DNA of 37,664 nucleotides, from positions 1 to 37,664 of the forward strand of contig CANQIE010000010.1 of assembly GCA_947623935.1 (NCBI GenBank). The letters are read 5' to 3'. Every line of letters starts with the position of its first letter. Position 1 is the stretch's first letter. Below the pieces are notes generated by a model that saw nothing but the letters and a program-made list of their open reading frames with translations, was not told the DNA's origin and ran no database searches. Source of the DNA: an uncultured Bacilli bacterium (GTDB lineage Bacteria; Bacillota_I; Bacilli_A; RF39; UBA660). Shown here in pieces: positions 27,458 to 37,600 of this stretch. Position numbers and translations under genes: made by a program.

Positions 27458-27835
27458 TTAATCCTCGAAATAACGGTATAGAGGTCTTGGCTCATAGGTA
27501 CTAGCAGCACTTGGCGTCTTGGTTGTAAATTCTTGTAATAGTCCAACTGCCTTTTGCATACCATCGATTCCTTTTTGAACCGTAGCCATATCCATTCCTT
27601 TAAACATCTGAATCATATCTTTAAAAGTTCCTTTTGAAGATGATTTATTTACTACGGTTTCTTCTTTCTTCTTTAGAGGTAATTGATACGGATCCCATAC
27701 AACACTATTTTCACCGTAGAGTTCATACATTTCATAAAACCTTTGCCAAGTCATACCTCCCTCATGAACATAACCAATTAAATTCGGATGGTTTCTTACA
27801 AATTGTTTAAACGCAGCTTTTCCCATGACACTCAC
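27458..27835 (-). CDS. ylbD: YlbD-like putative spore coat protein
   Basis: FKQFVRNHPNLIGYVHEGGMTWQRFYEMYELYGENSVVWDPY; adjacent to ylbE/ylbF. Confidence 0.75.
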   Translation of the reverse strand: MSVMGKAAFKQFVRNHPNLIGYVHEGGMTWQRFYEMYELYGENSVVWDPYQLPLKKKEETVVNKSSSKGTFKDMIQMFKGMDMATVQKGIDGMQKAVGLLQEFTTKTPSAASTYEPRPLYRYFED

Positions 27836-27889
27836 CTAATTTAATGTATGCATTTCTTTGAAAAGATTGACTAAAAAGGAAAAAGACGA

Positions 27890-30142
27890 TTAGAATCGTC
27901 CTCCTCCACCTCCACCTCCGCCGAAGCCACCGCCTCCAACGGATCCGCCTCCAAATCCTCCTGAGGAAGAGGTATATGAAGAGTCTGAAAGAGTTTGATA
28001 ATGCGCATTTTGAACAGCATGATTGACCGTTGATGCCATTACGGTTGAAAAATGAGTATCAAGTAAATTATGAAGCATTTGAATACGTACCATATCACCA
28101 TAAAGTGATGTAGTAGACATATCTTCACTTACTTGCAACTGCATAGCCTCTAGATGAATTTGCATCGCTTTTTGAACTTTATCAGCACATCCTAATACAG
28201 TTGCCGTTACTAAATATTGCTCCCATAAGTGTACTTCTGGTAATTCTTTTTCACTAAACCTACCAAAGTCTAATAGAAAACGTTTATGAGCCTTCCATTT
28301 ATCATAATGCTCTTTTCCTGTTTTTGTTCGATACTTCTTCACGATAACATAAATTATATTTCCAATGATAGTTAGGATAGCGAAAAGAAGTACCCAATAA
28401 GAATCATATATAATAGCTAACGGAAGAAAAATATTAAATCCTAAAATTGAAATTATAATGGATGTAATCTTTGGCAAAAGACCTAAAGTAAAATATTTTT
28501 CACTATCTGCTCTATCTTTAATAATAGTTCCGATTTTACCATATTCTTCTAGGAAAAATTTAGCTTCATCTTCAGTCTTACCAAAATCCTTAATTTGTTT
28601 CATCGTAACCTGATGATCGTTTCCAATTCCATGAAATAATAAGGATTTTAAAACAATTTCTTCTTTTGATAAAAAAACATGTTTTTCTCTGCTTTTAAAA
28701 AGATAATCTTTTTTTCCTTTGGAATCTGTAATTTCCTCCATAGTAATAACATCTTTTCGAATAAAATCTAAAATCATTGCTGAAAAGGTCTTTGCGGTAA
28801 TTTTTTTCTTCATGATATATTCAATCATTCCAGGTCCATAGTCATAAGGGAAATCTCGGTAATATTTTTCATGAAAGGTGGTATTCTTTTTATCATAATA
28901 ATAGAAAGCCACCGCATGAATTAAGACAATAATACCTAAATAGATAAGAAAATAGAAGAAGATATTGCGTTGCATCATACGATAATGATTTTCTACCTCT
29001 ATCTTAAGTGCATCGTACTTTTCTTTATATCCTTGTTTTATAGTTCCAGGCTGTAAAAGCGAAATGGTCTCCGAAAGCGCTTGTAGATCCGTTTTGGATT
29101 TACTTTGCTCTACTAAAGCAATTTTTTCTTCCACTTCTTCTTGTAGACGAATTTCAATTTTACCGCGAATGATCGTTAACTCATCTAAAAGAGGACCCTT
29201 ATCTTCTTCTTTTAAGGAATTTACTAAATTTAAAGCTGTATTATAATAATCAAGATCTAAATATTTTTCTGCCCATTCCATATATTGTTTCGCATTATTG
29301 ACTAAATCGTCATATTGTTTTTCTCGCTCTAAATTAGCTTGATCGGCATATTTTTTTTCAATTTCAAGAATCGCATTTCTTCCATCGATATTTGATTTTT
29401 TAGTGGCTAAAGGGACCAAACTTTTATTAAACATGAGTCTCACAGATATACTCTCATAGGCATCAAGATTCGAGAACGTAGCTTTAGCTGATCTACTATC
29501 AACGTGCTCTATTTTGCCATATAAAGGGCCATGTAACCAAGTTCTAAAATCACTATCTTCCCCAGGTAAATGTACCACTGCCTGAAAATCAGTAATATTT
29601 TCTTCGTAAGAGTCTCCCAAGAGATTCCAATAAAGTTCTGCTACATCGTTATGAAGCACTACAGCATTTTTTACCCGATATTCCATATAGAATGCTGTAT
29701 TGGAACTGGATGGATTATAGATCATTAAATCGATTCCGTTTGTAGTTTTTTCCATCGTGTAGACCCCATAATCTCCCTTATTGGCGCGATTTACTAATGT
29801 ATATTCTTTGTTTAAATGCTGGAAAGATTCCATAGTAATAGAATAGCTGTTAAGAATATCAAAAATCTTTAAATCAGTAATGGCTTCCCCGTTATAAATG
29901 CTGCTTCCTTCGAAATCACTTGCTTTTCCTGTAAAAGCAGTTAAGCGATCATTACGATAAGTAATATCTCGTAATCTTCCGTTGTAACTACCACTTAAAA
30001 CAGCAATTTCTTTGATAAAAATGTCCCCATTTTCTTCAATGGTTATATCCTGATAAAGTTTGTTTGTAGTATTAACCGCTTTTACTGAAAATGGCAATAA
30101 AAGTAAAAGAAATAATAATGCTCCTATTTTTATTTTTTTCAT
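27890..30142 (-). CDS. DUF2207 domain-containing membrane protein with Gly-rich C-terminus
   Basis: Signal peptide, N-terminal DUF2207-like beta domain, TM helices, terminal GGFGGGSVGGGGFGGGGGGGGRF. Start revised to 30142. Confidence 0.85.
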   Translation of the reverse strand: MKKIKIGALLFLLLLLPFSVKAVNTTNKLYQDITIEENGDIFIKEIAVLSGSYNGRLRDITYRNDRLTAFTGKASDFEGSSIYNGEAITDLKIFDILNSYSITMESFQHLNKEYTLVNRANKGDYGVYTMEKTTNGIDLMIYNPSSSNTAFYMEYRVKNAVVLHNDVAELYWNLLGDSYEENITDFQAVVHLPGEDSDFRTWLHGPLYGKIEHVDSRSAKATFSNLDAYESISVRLMFNKSLVPLATKKSNIDGRNAILEIEKKYADQANLEREKQYDDLVNNAKQYMEWAEKYLDLDYYNTALNLVNSLKEEDKGPLLDELTIIRGKIEIRLQEEVEEKIALVEQSKSKTDLQALSETISLLQPGTIKQGYKEKYDALKIEVENHYRMMQRNIFFYFLIYLGIIVLIHAVAFYYYDKKNTTFHEKYYRDFPYDYGPGMIEYIMKKKITAKTFSAMILDFIRKDVITMEEITDSKGKKDYLFKSREKHVFLSKEEIVLKSLLFHGIGNDHQVTMKQIKDFGKTEDEAKFFLEEYGKIGTIIKDRADSEKYFTLGLLPKITSIIISILGFNIFLPLAIIYDSYWVLLFAILTIIGNIIYVIVKKYRTKTGKEHYDKWKAHKRFLLDFGRFSEKELPEVHLWEQYLVTATVLGCADKVQKAMQIHLEAMQLQVSEDMSTTSLYGDMVRIQMLHNLLDTHFSTVMASTVNHAVQNAHYQTLSDSSYTSSSGGFGGGSVGGGGFGGGGGGGGRF

Positions 30143-30157
30143 GTCATCCTCCAAAAA

Positions 30158-30180
30158 AAGCCTTTTCTAAAGAAAGGCTT
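30158..30180 (-). terminator. Hairpin between lemA and DUF2207 genes
   Basis: AAGCCTTT-loop-AAAGGCTT with T-run on minus strand. Confidence 0.6.
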
Positions 30181-30734
30181 TAAAATGCTACTTTTGGTGC
30201 TTCTTTATCGGCTTCAGCTACTTCAAAGAAAGGTGCTTTGGTAAAGTGGAACATCGAAGCAACCAAGTTTGATGGGAACATTTCTACTTTGTTGTTATAA
30301 GTAAGAACACTATCATTATAGAATTGTCTTGCATAACTGATTTTGTCTTCGGTATCTTTTAAATCAGCTTGAAGACCTAAAAAGTTTTGATTGGCTTTTA
30401 AATCGGGATAACTTTCTGCAAGAGCAAATAATTTAGAAACGGCCTTTTCGATTTCTCCTGATGCTTTCATTTCATCTTCTGGTGTCTTTGCTGAAACAAA
30501 GGCGTTACGTGCTTTAATCACTTCTTCTAGGGTACCTGATTCGTGTTTAGCATAACCTTTAACGGTTTCTACTAAATTTGGAATCAAATCAGCTCTTCTT
30601 TTTAATTGAACATCGATTTGAGCCCATTGATCATCCTTTCTGTTTCTTAATTGAATGAGTCCATTGTATGTTGTTGCAATAAAAATTAAAAGTAAAACCA
30701 CAATTACAAGAACTACGATTAACCATATTGGCAT
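30180..30734 (-). CDS. lemA: LemA family protein
   Basis: TYNGLIQLRNRKDDQWAQIDVQLKRRADLIPNLVETVKGYAKHE...ANQNFLGLQADLKDTEDKISYARQFYNDSVLTYNNKVEMFPSNLVA. Confidence 0.95.
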   Translation of the reverse strand: MPIWLIVVLVIVVLLLIFIATTYNGLIQLRNRKDDQWAQIDVQLKRRADLIPNLVETVKGYAKHESGTLEEVIKARNAFVSAKTPEDEMKASGEIEKAVSKLFALAESYPDLKANQNFLGLQADLKDTEDKISYARQFYNDSVLTYNNKVEMFPSNLVASMFHFTKAPFFEVAEADKEAPKVAF

Positions 30735-30848
30735 AATTTTTCATCTCCTCTTTATTTTAAGTATACACAAAAAATTTAGTTTTTAAAATAGAAATTGTAT
30801 AAATTCTTAAAAAGAAAGACAAAATACTAAAAGAAAGGATGATAAAAA

Positions 30849-31070
30849 ATGGATATCAATATTAGACAACATATTATCAATAACTTTGAAGGAGATAGTA
30901 AAGAAACTTTACGTAAAGCGATTGATGAAAGTATTCAAGAAAACGATGAAATTACGTTACCTGGAATGGGTGTATTTTTTGAACTTATCTGGCAAGATGC
31001 TTCGGATAATTTAAAAAATGAGTTACTTGAACTATTAGAAAAAAGAGTCGCAAAAAAAGAAAGCAACTAG
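30849..31070 (+). CDS. sspI: Small acid-soluble spore protein, SspI family
   Basis: MDINIRQHIINNFEGDSKETLRKAIDESIQENDEITLPGMGVFFELIWQDASDNLKNELLELLEK aligns by eye with B. subtilis SspI (LPGLGVLFEVIWQ core). Confidence 0.85.
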   Translation: MDINIRQHIINNFEGDSKETLRKAIDESIQENDEITLPGMGVFFELIWQDASDNLKNELLELLEKRVAKKESN

Positions 31071-31082
31071 TCTTTCTTTTTT
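31053..31082. terminator. Bidirectional terminator between sspI and pheT
   Basis: AAAAAAGAAAG-CAACTAGT-CTTTCTTTTTT. Confidence 0.7.
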
Positions 31083-33471
31083 ATTTATCTCTTAAAATAC
31101 CACTATGGACTTCTTCTACTTTCTTTATAATTTTATTGAAGATTTCCATAACTTCATCTTCAGTTAAAGTACGAGTTGGATCCATGAACGTAAGATTGAA
31201 AGCAATCGATTTCTTATCTTTTTCGATGTTTTCTCCTTGATATACATCAAAAATGCTAATTTCGGTAAGAAGTCTACCTCCTGCCTTTTGAATGGTATTT
31301 AGAATTTCTTTTGCAGAAGTATCTAAATCAAAGGCAAAGGCAACGTCCTTCTTAATACTTGGATATTTGGAGATTTCCCTATCTTTAATCGAACGAATAG
31401 AATAAGCAAATACTTTTGATAAATTGATTTCAAAAACATAGATTGGCGTCTTTGAAATGCTTGGATGAATCATCCCCATAGAACCAATTTGCTCTTGATC
31501 AATTTTGATAATAGCACTTTGATATGGATGATACTCTTTAGCAACCTCCCCTACTTCGATATGAAAACGATTTTGGAAGCCTAAATAAGTAAGTACATCT
31601 TCGATAATTCCTTTAACGTAGTAAAAGTCTACTTTAGTTCCTTGATGGAGCCATAAATTGGTATTTACTTCTCCTGTAAGAAGTCCTGCAAGAACTTTCT
31701 TTTCTTTAACTTCACCATCTTCTAAATAATAGATATTACTTATTTCTTGAATCCTGATATCCTCTACTTTTCTTGAAAGATTGTACTCAGCCACTTGATA
31801 AAGAGATGGAATTAGGCTATAACGAAGATATTTTTTATCTTCTAGCATCGGATCTAATAATTCAATCGATGTAAAATCATCTTTGGTAAATTCGTGTAAA
31901 TGCTCCTTACTTGTCAAAGAATAAGTCCAAACTTGACTTAGTCCATGAGCCATCAAGCGATTCCTTATGGCTTTTTCTTTTAAGTAGTTCTTCTCATATT
32001 TTCCAGGTAATCCAGTTCCAATAGGAAGAGTCCCTTGAACATTATCTATACCATGAATTCTTCCTACTTCTTCAATTAAATCTTCTGGAATATGGATGTC
32101 GATTCTTCTGGATGGGACGGTTACTTTTAAGGCATTTCCTTCTTCTTCCGTAGTAAAGTCTAGGCGATTAAAAACATCTACAATTTCTTCTTTGGAAAGA
32201 TTCATTCCTAAAACTTTATTAATCTTATCGACGGTAATCGTAATCACTTCGTCTTTAATTTTCGTTTCATCGTGAATAGCACATCCAGCGATAACTTTAC
32301 CATCTGCAAGTTCTTCTAGTAATTTACAAGCACGGTCTACGGCAAAATACGTACGGCGTGGATCAAGCCCTTTTTCAAAACGATTACTTGCTTCACTTCT
32401 TAAAATACGTTTGGAAGTAAGTCTTATATGAACGGGACTAAAGATAGCACTTTCAATCACAATATCTTTGGTATCATTTTCTACTTCTGAGTTTAAGCCT
32501 CCCATAACACCGGCAAGAGCAACCGCATGATCTTGGTTTGCAATCACGATATCTTTATCGGATAAGGTTCTTTCTTGATTATCAAGCGTGGTAAGTTTTT
32601 CCCCTTCGTCTGCCATACGAACAATAATCTTGTTACCAAGTGTTCTATAGTCGAAAAAATGAAGTGGTTGACCGGTTTCTAACATAACATAGTTGGAAAT
32701 ATCGACCACGTTATTGATAGGACGAATACCGCTTGCCATAAGACGTGCTTTTAACCATCTAGGACTTTCTTTAATGGTCACGTTCTTAACCATACGAGCT
32801 AAATACAAAGGACAGTTTTCAGTTTCCACATCGACTGTTACATAGTCTTTAATATTTTCCGTTTCTTTGGTAATAGCAATACTTGGTTCTTTTACTTTTT
32901 CATTAAGAATAGCTCCTACTTCATAAGCCATACCCATAACACTTAATAAGTCTCCACGGTTACTGGTAAGTTCAAAATCAATGGAAGTATCGTCAAAACC
33001 TAAATAAGCAAGTGGTTCTTCTCCTATTTCGGCATCTTCTGGTAAAATGTGAATTCCTTTTTTATCTTCTTCACTTTGATATTTGCTTTCGATTCCAAGT
33101 TCTCCTAAAGAACAAATCATACCATTGGATTCTTGTCCACGAATCACACTTTTCTTAATTTCAATACCGCCTGGTAAAATAGCACCTGGAAGCGAAACAA
33201 TGACTTTTTGTCCCTCCGCGACATTGGGAGCACCACATACGATTTGGGTAACTTCTCCCTTTTTAATTTCAACTTCACAAACATGTAAGTGGTCTGAATC
33301 GGGATGGGGAATGCAACTCTTAACATAACCAATGGTAAGGTTCGTAGCACTCGATAAGGGATCAATACTTGCGTATTCGTTTCCGACTGAAGTCATTTTT
33401 TCGGCTAATTCTTCATTCGATAATTTATGGGTGTTAACGTATTCCTCTAAAAATTTTCTACTGAGTTTCAT
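31081..33471 (-). CDS. pheT: Phenylalanine--tRNA ligase beta subunit
   Basis: [75 protein letters not shown]-terminal FDX-ACB domain. Confidence 0.97.
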   Translation of the reverse strand: MKLSRKFLEEYVNTHKLSNEELAEKMTSVGNEYASIDPLSSATNLTIGYVKSCIPHPDSDHLHVCEVEIKKGEVTQIVCGAPNVAEGQKVIVSLPGAILPGGIEIKKSVIRGQESNGMICSLGELGIESKYQSEEDKKGIHILPEDAEIGEEPLAYLGFDDTSIDFELTSNRGDLLSVMGMAYEVGAILNEKVKEPSIAITKETENIKDYVTVDVETENCPLYLARMVKNVTIKESPRWLKARLMASGIRPINNVVDISNYVMLETGQPLHFFDYRTLGNKIIVRMADEGEKLTTLDNQERTLSDKDIVIANQDHAVALAGVMGGLNSEVENDTKDIVIESAIFSPVHIRLTSKRILRSEASNRFEKGLDPRRTYFAVDRACKLLEELADGKVIAGCAIHDETKIKDEVITITVDKINKVLGMNLSKEEIVDVFNRLDFTTEEEGNALKVTVPSRRIDIHIPEDLIEEVGRIHGIDNVQGTLPIGTGLPGKYEKNYLKEKAIRNRLMAHGLSQVWTYSLTSKEHLHEFTKDDFTSIELLDPMLEDKKYLRYSLIPSLYQVAEYNLSRKVEDIRIQEISNIYYLEDGEVKEKKVLAGLLTGEVNTNLWLHQGTKVDFYYVKGIIEDVLTYLGFQNRFHIEVGEVAKEYHPYQSAIIKIDQEQIGSMGMIHPSISKTPIYVFEINLSKVFAYSIRSIKDREISKYPSIKKDVAFAFDLDTSAKEILNTIQKAGGRLLTEISIFDVYQGENIEKDKKSIAFNLTFMDPTRTLTEDEVMEIFNKIIKKVEEVHSGILRDK

Positions 33472-34517
33472 TATTTATCACCTTCCATTCGGTTATAATT
33501 CTTTAAGAAACGTAAATCATTGGTATAAAAATCACGAATATCCGTTATTCCGTAACGTAACATAGCAACACGTTCGATTCCAAGACCAAAGGCAAATCCG
33601 GTGTAGATTTCAGGATCGTAACCACAGTCTCTTAATACATTTGGATGTACCATTCCACTTCCTAAAATTTCAATCCAACCAGTTCCTTTACAGATGTTAC
33701 ATCCTTCTCCACCGCATTTGAAACATGATACATCGACTTCATAACTAGGTTCTGTAAACGGGAAGAAACTAGGACGGAAACGAACCTTTCTATCTTCTCC
33801 AAACATTTTCTTAGCAAATACTTCCAAAGTTCCTTTTAAGTCGGCTAAAGAAATGTTTTCACCTACCACTAATCCTTCGATTTGATTAAATTGATGTGAA
33901 TGTGTTGCATCGTCATCATCTCGTCTATAAACTTTACCAGGACAAATAATTCTAAGTGGTCCTTTATCTTTCATCTTTAACATCGTTCTTGCTTGAACAG
34001 GTGATGTTTGACTACGAAGTAATAATTCATCTGTAATATAGAACGTATCTTGTGCGTCCCTTGCTGGATGATTCTTAGGTACATTTAACAATTGGAAATT
34101 GTGTAAGTCATCTTCTACTTCAGGCCCTGATACGACATCGTAACCCATTGAGATAAATAACTCTTCGACTTCTTCCGTAATCTTGGTTAAAGGATGAACG
34201 CCTCCTACTTTCAAATTCGTTGCGGGTAAAGTCGGATCAATCTTATCTTTCTTAAGACGTTCCTCTAATTCTTTCCTGTCCATTTCGGAAATTAACCCAT
34301 TGATTTTATCGGTTACTTTTCCCTTTAGTTCATTGGCTAGTTTTCCTAATTCTTTTTTTTCATCCACCGATAGGCTTCCCATATCTTTCGTAAGATCCGT
34401 AACAAATCCTTTTTTACCTAAATATTTAACTCTTAAGTCATTGGCTTCATTCTTATTTTTGACTTCTTTTAAATCCTTTTCTAAGGCTTCCTCAATTTTT
34501 TTAATTTCTTCCTTCAT
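33471..34517 (-). CDS. pheS: Phenylalanine--tRNA ligase alpha subunit
   Basis: [87 protein letters not shown]. Start revised to 34517. Confidence 0.97.
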   Translation of the reverse strand: MKEEIKKIEEALEKDLKEVKNKNEANDLRVKYLGKKGFVTDLTKDMGSLSVDEKKELGKLANELKGKVTDKINGLISEMDRKELEERLKKDKIDPTLPATNLKVGGVHPLTKITEEVEELFISMGYDVVSGPEVEDDLHNFQLLNVPKNHPARDAQDTFYITDELLLRSQTSPVQARTMLKMKDKGPLRIICPGKVYRRDDDDATHSHQFNQIEGLVVGENISLADLKGTLEVFAKKMFGEDRKVRFRPSFFPFTEPSYEVDVSCFKCGGEGCNICKGTGWIEILGSGMVHPNVLRDCGYDPEIYTGFAFGLGIERVAMLRYGITDIRDFYTNDLRFLKNYNRMEGDK

Positions 34518-34543
34518 ATTTCCTCCTTTTACAAAGAAAAAAA

Positions 34544-34770
34544 CCACGAAAAACATTTCAAGGACGAAATCTTTTCCGCGGTACCACCTTTTCTTTATAG
34601 TAAACTATACACTCATTCTTTTTAACGCAAAGTAACGCTTAAAGTTTTCTCTTTAAGAACTCCGAAGACGAATTCCTTATTCCTATTTCTTATCTTTCTT
34701 ACACCTTTTGAAAGACTCTCTTTAAAGAAGCAAATAAGTACTACTTCTTCATCACTGTTTTTTGATAACA
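34544..34770 (-). ncRNA. T-box riboswitch leader, specifier UUC (Phe), for pheST
   Basis: T-box sequence GGTGGTACCGCGG (minus; 34588-34576). Stem I specifier loop AGUAGUA / GAA-UUC-G flanked by CUUAUU:AAUAAG and GAAGA:UCUUC. Terminator ccgcg-gaaaa-g-atttc/gaaat-g-ttttt-cgtgg plus T7. Confidence 0.92.
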
Positions 34771-34776
34771 GATTGA

Positions 34777-34805
34777 TTGTAACATAGTTTTTGCTTTTTG
34801 TCACT
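34777..34805 (-). promoter_or_regulatory. Promoter for T-box/pheST, GTGACA-N17-TACAAT
   Basis: -35 at 34805-34800, -10 at 34782-34777, 17-nt spacer. Confidence 0.65.
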
Positions 34806-34814
34806 TGTTTTTCG

Positions 34815-35732
34815 TTATTTTAAAACTTTTTGTTTCATCTTCTCCATACGTTCTTGAATAGGTGCAATTTGAGATGCAAACTCAGGATTTCCCATCCGAA
34901 GCAAATTAAGTCGTTCGCTTAAATACGTAAAATCATCCTCAATCGTAGGTTCGCACTTTTTCTTCCCTTCTTTTTCTAGACGAGCAAAATCGGTGTTCTG
35001 AAATAAATCTCTTTTCATACAGAAACAAAGAAAGTTATGGATAGACGATTTAGAATAAGGCACATACTTATCATAATTAAAATAAGGAATATCTACAAGA
35101 AGTCCCCTTTTAGAAAGTAAAATCTCATCTTTTAAGTTAACATACCAAGTAACGGGAGCAACTTTAAACCACTTTCCATACTTATGCTTATCAATATAAC
35201 TATTTGCTATCACATAATGTAGGCTACTATATTCATAGGCCCTTAAAAAATCAGGTGAAAATGAAAGTCTTGAAGTAATAGATGCATGTGTGGCGATAGC
35301 ATTATTGATTGTATAATAGAAATAAGAATCTTTTGCTAAGGTATTGCTTTTAAGTAGATATTCCATCGTTAATTTTTCTAATGCGGATACATTTTGTTGA
35401 GGATAATATCCCAACTCGAATTCATAAAGTCCATTTTGATTCAAAGTAGCATTTTTTAAAATCCAGTCAAAGAAAGGGACTTTTAAAACGGGATAGATAA
35501 CTCCTCTTGAACTTATTAAGTCTTTCTTAGTTATCTCCACCATTTTACCCTGTTCTAGTATTCGTGGAACTTTATGTTCTTCATTTCGTAAAAGAATCGT
35601 GTGAAGAGAGGAAACATTGGTTGAAATGTGATTAACAAAATCCGTGTTTTCCAAATCCCTATTTAAATCAAGCCCAGGAAAGTTTAATAGTTGTTCTTCT
35701 GTAGGTAAACTTATTTCCATATTTTCTAACAT
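34815..35732 (-). CDS. Hypothetical protein, possibly DUF6273-like beta domain
   Basis: RBS-like AGAAGGGA before start; PVTWYVNLKDEILLSKRGLLVDIPYFNYDKYVPYSKSSIHNFL resembles W-V...LLSK...L patterns of DUF6273-type domains. Confidence 0.7.
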   Translation of the reverse strand: MLENMEISLPTEEQLLNFPGLDLNRDLENTDFVNHISTNVSSLHTILLRNEEHKVPRILEQGKMVEITKKDLISSRGVIYPVLKVPFFDWILKNATLNQNGLYEFELGYYPQQNVSALEKLTMEYLLKSNTLAKDSYFYYTINNAIATHASITSRLSFSPDFLRAYEYSSLHYVIANSYIDKHKYGKWFKVAPVTWYVNLKDEILLSKRGLLVDIPYFNYDKYVPYSKSSIHNFLCFCMKRDLFQNTDFARLEKEGKKKCEPTIEDDFTYLSERLNLLRMGNPEFASQIAPIQERMEKMKQKVLK

Positions 35733-35796
35733 ATAGTTCCCTTCTCTTTTTTATTTTTATAAGGGATAATGGGTTTATAATAAATTTTATTCATAC

Positions 35797-37581
35797 TTAT
35801 TTACCCTTTCTTACTTTTCTTTCGGTAAGAACTTTACACATCTTTTTACCATCTAACATCGTATCTTCTGTAATCTCCTCTTCTTCACAAGAAGATAGAT
35901 AGTTTAAAAGATCTTTAGGTGGTAATTCTCTTTCTTGAATATAATCTACAAGTGCAGTTTTTTCATTTAATGCACGATATACGGAATAATATGTACCCAT
36001 TCCTTGCTCCGTACAAGAAGCTATTTTTTCAAGTGTTTCTTTCCAAATAGCTGAGTTCTTTCGAATCACATCACAATCCGTTGCAAAGATGTATGGAAAA
36101 GCAGTATCTTTATCAATAATATAGCTTGCTTTATTTAAAAAATAATCATAAGCTTTAGGTTCACTCAAAAAAGATTCTTTAGTAAGAAGGTTGCTAAGAT
36201 AGATATCTTTTTCATTCTTTTCTGGTATTACTTTCAATATAAGGGAAAGTGCTTTTTTATATCTTTTTACATCTTCTAATAAAGTTTTATTGGTGATAAC
36301 AGATAAAGCGTTGGTTACAGAAACATTACCCAGTTTTTTAACTTCTTCTAAAACATAACTTTGTAATGTTGGTTTTTCTTGAAGATCTTCATCTATAATT
36401 AAATCAGCAATAGTAAGAAGGTTGGGATTTTGTTCATTTATAGAAAGTATGGTATCGATTCCCTTGCTCCATCTTTCTTCATCTAACCTTAAAGTATTAT
36501 TGGTAGCTACTTTATAGAAAGCAACGCTTTTTTCATCTTTCATTGAAAAATCATATTTTTGAATAATAGTTGTTGCTTCTGTTTTAGAAAGTGGCATCGA
36601 AAAATCTAATATTTTTAAAAGGAGATTCGTTCTTTCTATATAACCATTTTTAATGCCAAAGGTTAATCTATTACAAAGGGTTTGATACAAAGCTTCATCT
36701 TTGTAATAAAGTGGATTTAGTAGCACCGCTAAAAGATCGTTATAGGCTGGAAAAGTATCAAATGAAGCGGCATTCGTTTTAAAAGTAGTTTCCAATACTT
36801 CACAAGCTTTTTTAAAAGAGGATGCGTCTTTTAACAATTCATGTGCTTGAGAAAGGTAAATAAAAGATTTAAATAACTTTTCTTTTTCTACTTTATAACG
36901 TGGATTATTTCCTTTTTCATTTTCTTTAAGTACTTGATACGATGTTGTAAACGCTTTTAAAAAGGTGTCAAAATTTTCTTCCTTTTCGAATAGACTTTCG
37001 GAAGTAATACGTTCTGCAAGTCCATCAAACAAAATAGCATCGTTCGTTTTGTTTTCTTGAAAAATATTTACCAAAGAAGAAGTATAATCATCGTATTTAA
37101 GTAAGTGTTCATTGGTAAAAAGTTTGATTACAAAAGGACTTATACTAGACCCAAATAAGATTTTATGTAATTTGGACCAAACACTTTTATTTTTCTTATT
37201 TAATAAATTTTTATTGGTAAATAAGCGAATATAACTTTCTTCCGGTGCGTGAAAAAAGCCGTTTAATAGTTTGATTAGAGTAGCGCTTCCTGCATCTATA
37301 ACAGGACTTGAAAATAATTTTTTCTTGGCTTGCTCCCCTACTTCATTTAAGCTTCTTAATTTTCCTATAAATTGATAAAGAGCAGCACGATCTATTTCCC
37401 TACACTCTCTCATCATTTTTAAAAAAGAACTTATATCTTTAGTACGAACTAGGGAAAGAGCATATTTTAGTAAGTCTTCTTCTTCCTTCGTTAAAGATAC
37501 TAGATAATGATATAAATCCATATCTAATTTTTTGTTTTCTTTTTCTGCATTTAGTATTTGCATTAATAATTCTTTTTTCAT
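35797..37581 (-). CDS. Hypothetical alpha-helical repeat (solenoid-like) protein
   Basis: RBS GAGGAAG before MKKELLMQIL. Recurrent motif: LFTNKNLLNKKN, LFTNEHLLKYDD, ITNKTLLEDVK, LLTKESFLSEPK. Confidence 0.75.
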   Translation of the reverse strand: MKKELLMQILNAEKENKKLDMDLYHYLVSLTKEEEDLLKYALSLVRTKDISSFLKMMRECREIDRAALYQFIGKLRSLNEVGEQAKKKLFSSPVIDAGSATLIKLLNGFFHAPEESYIRLFTNKNLLNKKNKSVWSKLHKILFGSSISPFVIKLFTNEHLLKYDDYTSSLVNIFQENKTNDAILFDGLAERITSESLFEKEENFDTFLKAFTTSYQVLKENEKGNNPRYKVEKEKLFKSFIYLSQAHELLKDASSFKKACEVLETTFKTNAASFDTFPAYNDLLAVLLNPLYYKDEALYQTLCNRLTFGIKNGYIERTNLLLKILDFSMPLSKTEATTIIQKYDFSMKDEKSVAFYKVATNNTLRLDEERWSKGIDTILSINEQNPNLLTIADLIIDEDLQEKPTLQSYVLEEVKKLGNVSVTNALSVITNKTLLEDVKRYKKALSLILKVIPEKNEKDIYLSNLLTKESFLSEPKAYDYFLNKASYIIDKDTAFPYIFATDCDVIRKNSAIWKETLEKIASCTEQGMGTYYSVYRALNEKTALVDYIQERELPPKDLLNYLSSCEEEEITEDTMLDGKKMCKVLTERKVRKGK

Positions 37582-37600
37582 TCTTGGCACTTCCTCGTAT

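Noticed and set aside
34622-34804. 60-aa minus-strand ORF upstream of pheS
   Set aside because: Lies entirely within the promoter/Stem I region of the Phe T-box leader.
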